In this document: positions 54,178 to 61,748 of the stretch, in pieces
Layout of the letters: the number at the start of each line of letters is the position of its first letter
Position numbering within the stretch: position 1 is the stretch's first letter
Source of the DNA: Chryseobacterium sp. JJR-5R
GTDB lineage: Bacteria > Bacteroidota > Bacteroidia > Flavobacteriales > Weeksellaceae
Reading direction: 5' to 3'
Assembly: GCF_034047335.1 (NCBI RefSeq)
Contig: NZ_CP139137.1
Span: 2,852,001 to 2,916,000, forward strand
Length of the DNA: 64,000 bases
The notes under the pieces: generated by a model
Databases searched by the model: none
Told to the model about the DNA's origin: nothing
The model's input: only the letters and a program-made list of their open reading frames with translations
Made by a program: the position numbers and the translations under genes

Positions 54178-57100
54178 ATGAAGATTACAAATTTCTCCGT
54201 TAAGAATTACCAGTTTACCCTGATCATATTTGTGCTTGTTGCAGTAGTCGGTATTCTGACCCTTTTTACCATGCCGCGGTCTGAAGATCCCACCACCCAT
54301 CCCCCGCAGTACCTGGTAACGGTAATTTACCCCGGAACCAGCCCTAAGGATATGGAAGAACAGGTGGTAAAACCTATTGAAAATAAAATTTACGGCCTGG
54401 AAAATATTGATAAGATCCTTACCACTGTTGAAGACGGGGTTGCCGCCATCCAGATCAAATTCAAGTACGGGGTTGATGTGGACAACAAATACCAGGAAAT
54501 ATCCACAGAGATCAATGCCCTTAAAGGCAGCGAGCTCCCAAAAGACATTTACCTCATCAAAACCGAAAAAATATCATCTTCTGATGTTAAAATACTGCAG
54601 GTTGCTTTAGTGTCAAACACCGCGTCCGGAAAGACATTGAGAGACAGGGCGGACGAGCTGAAAACCCAGCTTGAAAAAATTACCAACCTCCGGGAAGTAA
54701 AATATGCAGGGATCCCGGAACAGGAAATAAGGATTGACCTGCAGCTTGATAAACTGGCCCGGCTGAACATACCGCTGAACCTGGTGATGGGAAGCATACA
54801 GAGTGAAGCAGCCGATATTCCCGGAGGCAGCATCAATCTGGACAGTAAAGTTTTCAATGTAAAGACAAGCGGGAAATTCAAGAATGTAGAAGATGTAGCC
54901 AACACGGTTATTTATAATGCCGGAGGAAAAATCATCTATCTGAAAGATGTGGCCCGCGTTACCTATAAAGACGGCACGGTGAACCACATTACGCGCCTTA
55001 ACGGAAACCGCTGCATCCTGGTTACCGCTGCTATGAAAGACAATGTGAATATCACAAATGTTCAGGAAGAATATACGCCTGTTGTGGAAGCATTCGGCAA
55101 AACATTGCCTGAAAATATAAAAATGGTCAAGAATTTTGACCAGGCGGATATGGTATCCCAGCGTCTGGGTCATCTTGGGTTTGATTTTGTCCTGGCCATT
55201 CTCCTGGTTGTGATTACCTTACTGCCGCTGGGGTTCCGGGCTTCTGTTATTGTAATGATTTCCATACCGCTTTCCCTTGCCCTGGGGCTTATCACCATGA
55301 ACCTGTTGGGATATTCACTCAATCAGCTGAGTATTGTCGGTTTGGTTGTCGCACTGGGACTGCTGGTGGATGACAGTATTGTGGTGGTTGAAAATATAGA
55401 ACGCTGGCTGAGAGAAGGCCACTCCCAGAAAGATGCTGTTTTAAAAGGCACAAAGCAGATCGGTATTGCGGTTGTGGGATGTACGGCTACCCTGGTCATT
55501 GCATTTCTTCCGCTGGCATTTCTCCCGGATATTGCGGGTGAGTTTATCCGCAGCCTTCCCATGGCTGTTATGACCAGTGTTTTGGCATCGATGATCGTGG
55601 CACTGACCATGGTTCCGTTTTTAGGAAGCAAAATACTGAAGACCCATACCCATGCAGAAGGAAATTTTTTCCTTAAAAATTTACAGAAGTTTTTAAGCCT
55701 GTCTTACAAACGCATCATGCCGCTGGCCCTGAAATGGCCGAAAGCAACCATCGGAATATCCGTTGTACTGAGTATCCTCGCATTTATGCTTTTTCCTCTT
55801 GCGGGTTTCAAGCTGTTCCCCACTTCAGAAAAACCGATGTTCCTTATCAACATCAAAATGCCTCTTCAGGCAGACATTCCTGAAAGCGACCGGGTGACCA
55901 AAATGATAGAAAAAGAGCTTAAGAAAGAGGATGAAATCGTTCATTATACCTCAAATGTAGGAAAGGGGAATCCCCAGATTTATTACAATGTGCACCAGCA
56001 GGATATCAAACCGGATTTTGCCCAGATCTTCGTACAGCTGGAAGATGAAGCCGGTCCCGGAGCAAAGACGGAACTGATTAAAAAGCTCAGATCAAAGTTC
56101 AGCAGCTTTCCTTATGCAAGGGTGGAAATAAAAGATTTTGAACAGGGAACCCCGATTGAAGCCAATATCGTGGTGAGGGTATTCGGAGAGAACCAGGATA
56201 CGTTGCGTTCCATTTCATTTAAGGTGGAACAGCTGCTGAGAAAGCATCCCGGGACATTTTATATCAATAATGAACTGAATGCCTATAAATCTGATGTTAA
56301 AATAAAGATTGATAAAGAAAAGGCGCGCACATCAGGGGTGATGACCAGCGATGTGGACCGGGTGATCCGCATGGCAGTTGCAGGGTTGAATGTAGGAGAC
56401 TATATTGATGACCGCGGAGATTCCAGAAATGTGGTCATTACCCTTCCGAGAGAAAAATTCGCCAGCCTGGATGCACTTAAAAACCTGTATGTGAACAATA
56501 TCCAGGGCATTCCGGTTCAGATCGACCAGATTGCTTCGATCAGTTTTGAGAAATCCCCCACAGCGATCAACCATTTCAATAAATCCCGTTTTGCAAAAGT
56601 AACCTCGCTGACCAAAGACGGCGTGCTGGCAAACGATATCCTGAAAGACATTGTCCCCGAACTGAACAAAATGAAGCTGCCCGCCGGATATTCCTACAAG
56701 CTCTCCGGTGAAGCGGAATCTGAAGGTGACGCATTGGGAGGGAACTTTCTCTCGGTGATTATTTTAAGTGCTTTCCTTTTCATCGCCGTACTGTTGCTGC
56801 AGTTTAAAACTTTTAAAGGGATCATCATCGTTTTGTCCATCATCCCTCTGGGAATATTGGGCGGCGTTATTCTGCTGCTGCTGACAGGGAACCCCATGTC
56901 ACTGGTATCCATCATCGGCTTCATCGGGCTTTCGGGGATCCAGGTTAAAAATTCCCTTTTGCTTGTTGATTTTACGAATCAGCTCCGGCTGGAGGGCCAC
57001 AGCATTGATGAAGCCATCCATATTGCCGGGGAAACACGTTTCCTTCCGGTGGTACTGACTTCAATTACCGCTATCTGCGGACTGCTGCCCATTGCCCTCA

Positions 57101-57231
57101 ATCCTAACCCTTTGATTGCACCGCTGGCAATCGTACTGATCGGAGGGCTGATCAGTTCTACCATATTATCAAGGATCGTTACTCCGGTAATGTACAAGTT
57201 AATCCCGCCGCAGCTGGGAGATCAAATCTAA
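54178..57231 (+). CDS. RND family efflux transporter permease (HAE-1 type)
   Basis: 1017 residues, full length. It has 12 hydrophobic segments with two large periplasmic loops. The proton-relay motif GLVVALGLLVDDSIVVVENI (with the paired Asp residues) is in the expected helix, and the repeated second half shows SIIGFIGLSGIQVKNSLLLV. The N-terminus FSVKNYQFTLIIFVLVAVVG and the MPRSEDPTTHPPQYLVTVIYPGTSP stretch, shortened here to its family-defining MPRSEDP, are typical of HAE-1 pumps of Bacteroidetes. It exports hydrophobic drugs or solvents using the proton gradient; substrate unknown. Confidence 0.94.
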   Translation: MKITNFSVKNYQFTLIIFVLVAVVGILTLFTMPRSEDPTTHPPQYLVTVIYPGTSPKDMEEQVVKPIENKIYGLENIDKILTTVEDGVAAIQIKFKYGVDVDNKYQEISTEINALKGSELPKDIYLIKTEKISSSDVKILQVALVSNTASGKTLRDRADELKTQLEKITNLREVKYAGIPEQEIRIDLQLDKLARLNIPLNLVMGSIQSEAADIPGGSINLDSKVFNVKTSGKFKNVEDVANTVIYNAGGKIIYLKDVARVTYKDGTVNHITRLNGNRCILVTAAMKDNVNITNVQEEYTPVVEAFGKTLPENIKMVKNFDQADMVSQRLGHLGFDFVLAILLVVITLLPLGFRASVIVMISIPLSLALGLITMNLLGYSLNQLSIVGLVVALGLLVDDSIVVVENIERWLREGHSQKDAVLKGTKQIGIAVVGCTATLVIAFLPLAFLPDIAGEFIRSLPMAVMTSVLASMIVALTMVPFLGSKILKTHTHAEGNFFLKNLQKFLSLSYKRIMPLALKWPKATIGISVVLSILAFMLFPLAGFKLFPTSEKPMFLINIKMPLQADIPESDRVTKMIEKELKKEDEIVHYTSNVGKGNPQIYYNVHQQDIKPDFAQIFVQLEDEAGPGAKTELIKKLRSKFSSFPYARVEIKDFEQGTPIEANIVVRVFGENQDTLRSISFKVEQLLRKHPGTFYINNELNAYKSDVKIKIDKEKARTSGVMTSDVDRVIRMAVAGLNVGDYIDDRGDSRNVVITLPREKFASLDALKNLYVNNIQGIPVQIDQIASISFEKSPTAINHFNKSRFAKVTSLTKDGVLANDILKDIVPELNKMKLPAGYSYKLSGEAESEGDALGGNFLSVIILSAFLFIAVLLLQFKTFKGIIIVLSIIPLGILGGVILLLLTGNPMSLVSIIGFIGLSGIQVKNSLLLVDFTNQLRLEGHSIDEAIHIAGETRFLPVVLTSITAICGLLPIALNPNPLIAPLAIVLIGGLISSTILSRIVTPVMYKLIPPQLGDQI

Positions 57232-57258
57232 CCCGTTAACAAATAAAAAAAATTATAA

Positions 57259-58038
57259 ATGAAAGAATACGTTTTAATTACCGGGGCATCATCGGGAATT
57301 GGTTACGAAATGGCATGCCAACTGGCAGAAAAAGCCTACAACCTCATCCTGGTTGCCCGTACGGAAAGCAGACTGCAGCAGATGCAACGCGATTTATCAA
57401 ATAAGTACGGTGTGCTGGTGCATTATTTCATTGCCGACCTCTCGGATGTGAATGCAGCCAAAAACCTGTACGAAAGGGTTAAAACAGAAAACCTTTTGGT
57501 TTCCCATTTCGTTAACAATGCAGGAACAGGCAATTACGGCCAGTTTACAGAAACTTCCCTGGAAGAGGAGCTGAATATGATCCAGCTGAATATTTCCAGC
57601 CTTGTAACCCTGACCAAGCTCTTTGCACAGGATATGGTAAGCCGGAAATCCGGCCGGATTATGAATATAGGATCAGTGCTTTCATTTCTGCCGTTCCCCT
57701 ACTATACCGTATATTCTGCAACCAAAGCATTTGTGATGGCATTCAGCGAAACGCTTGCCGCGGAACTTGAAGGAACGGGCGTTACCGTTAATTCACTGTA
57801 TCCGGGAACCACCGACACCGGTTTTACAACAGAAGAAATGAAGGCCACCAACCTGTACAAAAGCAAACCTATGCACCCCGAGGTAGTGGCCGAGTTGGGA
57901 GTCAGGCATCTTTTATCCGGCAAGAGCAAAAAAGTGACAGGATTTCAGAACTGGCTTAATTCCAATATCCCGCGTTTTGTAACGGATAAGATGATGATGA
58001 AAATCAAGAAAAACCTGGCAGGCCAGTCCAAAAGTTAG
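57259..58038 (+). CDS. Short-chain dehydrogenase at end of the efflux operon
   Basis: 259 residues. SDR motifs: TGASSGIGYEMACQL for the cofactor, NNAG at about residue 90 and YTVYSATKAFVMAFSE with the catalytic Tyr-Lys. It lies 27 bases after the permease in the same orientation and ends in a hairpin, so it is likely the last gene of the TetR operon, perhaps modifying a substrate of the pump; that link is inferred. Confidence 0.9.
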   Translation: MKEYVLITGASSGIGYEMACQLAEKAYNLILVARTESRLQQMQRDLSNKYGVLVHYFIADLSDVNAAKNLYERVKTENLLVSHFVNNAGTGNYGQFTETSLEEELNMIQLNISSLVTLTKLFAQDMVSRKSGRIMNIGSVLSFLPFPYYTVYSATKAFVMAFSETLAAELEGTGVTVNSLYPGTTDTGFTTEEMKATNLYKSKPMHPEVVAELGVRHLLSGKSKKVTGFQNWLNSNIPRFVTDKMMMKIKKNLAGQSKS

Positions 58039-58058
58039 GCGGATTTGCAGTAAAAATT

Positions 58059-58105
58059 ATCTTAAAAACAGAACTTTGTTCTGATAAAAGTTTCTGTTTT
58101 AAGAT
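58059..58105. terminator. Hairpin after the efflux operon
   Basis: ATCTTAAAAACAGAA (58059-58073) pairs with TTCTGTTTTAAGAT (58092-58105) with one bulged A. It is AT-rich with T runs in both orientations, a probable bidirectional terminator. The gap continues to 58423 with no gene. Confidence 0.65.
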
Positions 58106-58423
58106 TAAGAACCCGTCTGTTTGAATTTATTTTTCACAGGTTGCGGCCATTATACAGAATTTTATTCGTATTCATTGACTCTCTAAAAATCTATGTGAAC
58201 AGTTTAGATAAGCTTTCAACACTAAAAATCAACTGGTTCTCATAAAAATTGACATTTGATTGACCCTATATTAAGAGCCGCTTTAACTTAAGTTGCTTAA
58301 GACTCGTTCAATTCTTCCTGTTTTTAAGTTTACTTTAGTTAAAAATCACTGATTTCCAAAACTTATGGATTCTTATATAAACTTTTAAGATGAAATAATT
58401 TTAAGCTTAAGGGTGAATACGTT

Positions 58424-59830
58424 TTATCTGCTGAACTCAGACATTTTCCGGGTTTTAATTAAAACAACAGAACATGAGGCCAGTAAAAACAGGATTCCGG
58501 CCAGGATTATGGCATTTACCGGATTATTGTCCAGAAAATGGTTATAGATAAAGCCAAAGGAAACCGTCTGAATCAGCATCGGAATCACAATCATCATATT
58601 GATCACGCCCATATACACGCCCCTCTTGTGCGGGGGTATTGACGGAGATACCATGGAATAAGGCAGTCCCATCATCGCAGCCCAGCCGATTCCGAAAAGT
58701 ACCATCGGCAGCAGGATCAGATATTCATTCTGGATAAAAGGCAGGATCAGCAAAGACATGCCGGTGGCCAGAAGACAGAAGGCATAGACATTTTTTGTGG
58801 AATATTTCAGTGCCAGCGGAATCAGGAGCAGGGCGGAAACCATGGTAATGAAATTATAGAACCCGTTCATCAGCCCCGTCTGCCCTACTGCAGTTTCTAC
58901 CAGGCGGAGGATGTTCCTTGCCCATTCCAGGTCAGCCGGATTTCCTGACCCCGCCTTTGAAATTTCAAGAATGTTTTTGGCTTTTGCCTCATCACTTTCA
59001 GAAACATGGTATAACGTCTGCCTGATCATCGGGGTTACGAACTGCCAGTAACAGAACAGCGCGTACCACTGGAATAAATAGACCAACGCCAGCTGCCAGA
59101 GTATTTTCGGCATCCTGATAATGGCTTCGGCAATATCTGCGAACGGCGTGAGAAACGTATCGTTTTCCTTTTCAGCCTTCAGCCTGGTGAGCTCTTCTTC
59201 CGTTGGCGGAATTTCCGGTGTCTTGTAAACCGACCAGGCCACAGAGGCAATTGAGCAGAAGGAACCTAAGAAGAACGAATAGTAAACCCACGCAGGAATA
59301 CCTCCCGATTCTGACGTTCCGCCGAAATATTTCTGGAAAATAAACAGGGAGAGATTGGCCAGCGTAATCCCGCCGCCCACAAAAAGGCTCTGCATCTGGA
59401 ACCCGTAAGTCTGCTGTTCTTCAGGAAGCTTGTCCCCGATAAAGGCCCTGTAAGGCTCCATTGCCGTATTGTTGGCAGCATCTAAAATCCACAAAAGCCC
59501 GACTGCCATCCAGATGGAAGAGCTGAACGGGAAAACAAACAGTGCCAAACTGCAGAATACGGCCCCGAGCAGAAAGAACGGTTTCCGGCGTCCCCACTTT
59601 ACACTCCATGTCTTATCACTGATGGCCCCGATCAGCGGCTGGATCAGCAAACCTGTAACCGGCCCGGCCAGATTGAGAATAGGCAGCTGGTCTGCATGGG
59701 CACCCAGGAAAGAATACAGCGGATTAACCGCGGTCTGCTGAAGCCCGAAACTGTACTGGATCCCGAAAAACCCCACATTCATGTTCCAAATCTGCCAAAA
59801 GCTGAGTCTGGGGATTATTTTTTTATTCAT
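58424..59830 (-). CDS. MFS transporter, sucrose/maltose (SLC45-like) type
   Basis: 468 residues, 12 hydrophobic helices. The N-terminal GFFGIQYSFGLQQTAVNPLY and the LIGAISDKTWSVKWGRRKPF loop (the MFS D-x-x-x-x-x-GRR motif) match the GPH/SLC45-like sugar transporters. It likely imports a disaccharide across the inner membrane. It is separated from the kinase gene by 3 bases and forms the last gene of the minus-strand carbohydrate cluster. The particular sugar is unknown. Confidence 0.85.
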   Translation of the reverse strand: MNKKIIPRLSFWQIWNMNVGFFGIQYSFGLQQTAVNPLYSFLGAHADQLPILNLAGPVTGLLIQPLIGAISDKTWSVKWGRRKPFFLLGAVFCSLALFVFPFSSSIWMAVGLLWILDAANNTAMEPYRAFIGDKLPEEQQTYGFQMQSLFVGGGITLANLSLFIFQKYFGGTSESGGIPAWVYYSFFLGSFCSIASVAWSVYKTPEIPPTEEELTRLKAEKENDTFLTPFADIAEAIIRMPKILWQLALVYLFQWYALFCYWQFVTPMIRQTLYHVSESDEAKAKNILEISKAGSGNPADLEWARNILRLVETAVGQTGLMNGFYNFITMVSALLLIPLALKYSTKNVYAFCLLATGMSLLILPFIQNEYLILLPMVLFGIGWAAMMGLPYSMVSPSIPPHKRGVYMGVINMMIVIPMLIQTVSFGFIYNHFLDNNPVNAIILAGILFLLASCSVVLIKTRKMSEFSR

Positions 59831-59833
59831 AGG

Positions 59834-60472
59834 TTACGGTTTTACAGTCTGATAGTTTTTTCCAAGGATTAAGTCTGCCTTTTCTTTAAAGCGGCGGATA
59901 ATATGGTGCTCAATATCCAATACTTTTTCCACAAAACCGCTCTGTTCGTCCCGGTTTCTTTTCATCCGGTTTTCATACGTATCTTTATACGTCCGGTCTA
60001 TGAAGATACTGAAATCAAAATCATCAAGACCCAAAATATAGGTCCCTTCAATAATCAGCATCTGAATATCGTTTAACTCAAGGACTTCCCGGGAAATCAT
60101 ATTTTCTTTATAATGAACCAGAGGTTTTTCAATAGAGATTTTTCCTTCCTTAAACTGTTGTATATTCTCCTGAATGATTTCTAAATGAACTTCATGCATG
60201 CCGACATTTTCAAAACTTTTCTGCCGGTTCTCGTGGTTGCTTTTCGGAGGAAGCCTGAAATAATCATCCATTTGAAGCACCATGCTTCTGATGCCCTGTT
60301 CTTCAAAAACTTTCTGCAGTGCAAAGGCCGTTACCGATTTTCCGCTGCCGCTTTCCCCGCCAATCCCAACTGCCCATTTTTCCCCGGCTTTATAATTTTC
60401 CTTTATGATCTTATAAATATTTCCAGCCGTCTCCAAATGTCTTTTTTCTAAATTAATTACATCTCCAATCAT
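59834..60472 (-). CDS. Uridine kinase-like P-loop kinase
   Basis: 212 residues. The Walker A motif GGESGSGKSVTAFAL is near the N-terminus, followed by LQMDDYFRLPP, as in the uridine kinase/phosphoribulokinase family (MDDFY position). MLIIEGTYILGLDDFD is the Walker B-like strand. It phosphorylates a nucleoside or small sugar-like compound; within a sugar operon the latter is possible. It is placed between the glycosidase and transporter genes. Confidence 0.82.
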   Translation of the reverse strand: MIGDVINLEKRHLETAGNIYKIIKENYKAGEKWAVGIGGESGSGKSVTAFALQKVFEEQGIRSMVLQMDDYFRLPPKSNHENRQKSFENVGMHEVHLEIIQENIQQFKEGKISIEKPLVHYKENMISREVLELNDIQMLIIEGTYILGLDDFDFSIFIDRTYKDTYENRMKRNRDEQSGFVEKVLDIEHHIIRRFKEKADLILGKNYQTVKP

Positions 60473-60523
60473 TGTTAAACCCGTTTTAAATAAATAGTTT
60501 TTGTTTAAAATTCATCGCTTATG

Positions 60524-61654
60524 CTATGCCTTCATTAAAAGGTAACCGGAAGCCGAAAAGCACAACCGGTCTGTTCCTGAAGGCAGCAGCTGGTCCGTAG
60601 AATAATATTCCCTGAAACTCGGGCTTTTCTCCTGAAGCAGCTGCTCATACTGGCTCAGAATTTTTTCCGGTATCTGGTCATATCCCCTTTTTCTCAATCC
60701 CAGGCAGAGCCAGCCAAGATAGATGGGCCATGAACCTCCGTTATGGAAATGGTAGGGCCTGTTTTTGAATTCATAGCTGTAATTGTTTTCCAGTAAATTC
60801 CAGTCGGCATCATCCGGAAAAATAACCGGGTAAAAAACCGGGAGCATCCAGTGACCAAACTCAGTATTCAGCATCTTCAAAAACTGTGTGAAATCCTCCA
60901 TATTGAGATCAAAACCTAAAAAGACGGCCAGTGCATTTCCTGCAAGATCGAAACGTTCATCATAGCCGTTGGCATTCAGCGATGCCCATAAATACGGCTT
61001 CTCATCTGCCTTTTTATAGGCTGCCCCGTGGTATCTGGCGTCAGCCGAATTATTTTTCCGGAAATTGATTTCAATTAAATGTTTCAGCTGTTCTGCCTGG
61101 GCATTCCGTTCATCATCCCGGTATACCTCAGCAGCATTTTTCAAGGCCCAGTACCGCAGGACATTATCATACAGGACATAGCCGGAAGTTACATATTCAT
61201 CTGCCCAGTTGCCGCCCAGCGGGCTGTATAAAAGGCCTCTCTGGTTGAATTCCCAGGTTTTCAGACAGGAAAATGCCTTGTCTATCTTAGGTTTTAAGCT
61301 TTGCTTTACTTCCTGGTCTTGGGTATATTTTATATATTCACACGCACCGATGATCCACCAGATGGTGGCATCCGTTCTTCCGACAAGCGTGCCGTAGCTT
61401 ACCTTATTTCCGTAAACATTGGACGGAATCTGTCCGTTTTCTGCCTGATGGTCTGCGAGGGTTTTCACTGATTTTTCCAGACCGTCAATAATCATCGGGT
61501 TTTTAATCAGAATCCCCGTAATTCCTGTCATCATAGCATCCCTTGACCATACTCTTGCGTAGTTGTCCTTTTTCTCGGACGATGCCAGAATTCCCTGTTC
61601 AGAAATGGACTGTTCTATTACCTGTAAGGCTTCTTTTGTAAACATAATTTTCAA
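60524..61654 (-). CDS. (alpha/alpha)6-barrel glycosidase, neutral invertase/amylo-1,6-glucosidase-like
   Basis: 376 residues, no signal peptide, so cytoplasmic. Motifs typical of (alpha/alpha)6 glycosidases such as GH100 and debranching enzymes: DNYARVWSRDAMMTGITGIL near the N-terminus (candidate acidic residues), TLVGRTDATIWWIIGACEYI, and PYHFHNGGSWPIYLGWLCLG near the end. It would cleave the sugar imported by the adjacent MFS transporter. GH100 (sucrose) is my best guess, but it is not settled. Confidence 0.78.
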   Translation of the reverse strand: MKIMFTKEALQVIEQSISEQGILASSEKKDNYARVWSRDAMMTGITGILIKNPMIIDGLEKSVKTLADHQAENGQIPSNVYGNKVSYGTLVGRTDATIWWIIGACEYIKYTQDQEVKQSLKPKIDKAFSCLKTWEFNQRGLLYSPLGGNWADEYVTSGYVLYDNVLRYWALKNAAEVYRDDERNAQAEQLKHLIEINFRKNNSADARYHGAAYKKADEKPYLWASLNANGYDERFDLAGNALAVFLGFDLNMEDFTQFLKMLNTEFGHWMLPVFYPVIFPDDADWNLLENNYSYEFKNRPYHFHNGGSWPIYLGWLCLGLRKRGYDQIPEKILSQYEQLLQEKSPSFREYYSTDQLLPSGTDRLCFSASGYLLMKA

Positions 61655-61748
61655 TTTGCGTGCATAAACTGACAGCAGACCCTACTGCCCGTTTCATAAA
61701 ACCTGTTTAGATTATTCTTATTTATCAATTGTCAACACCTGGATGCGG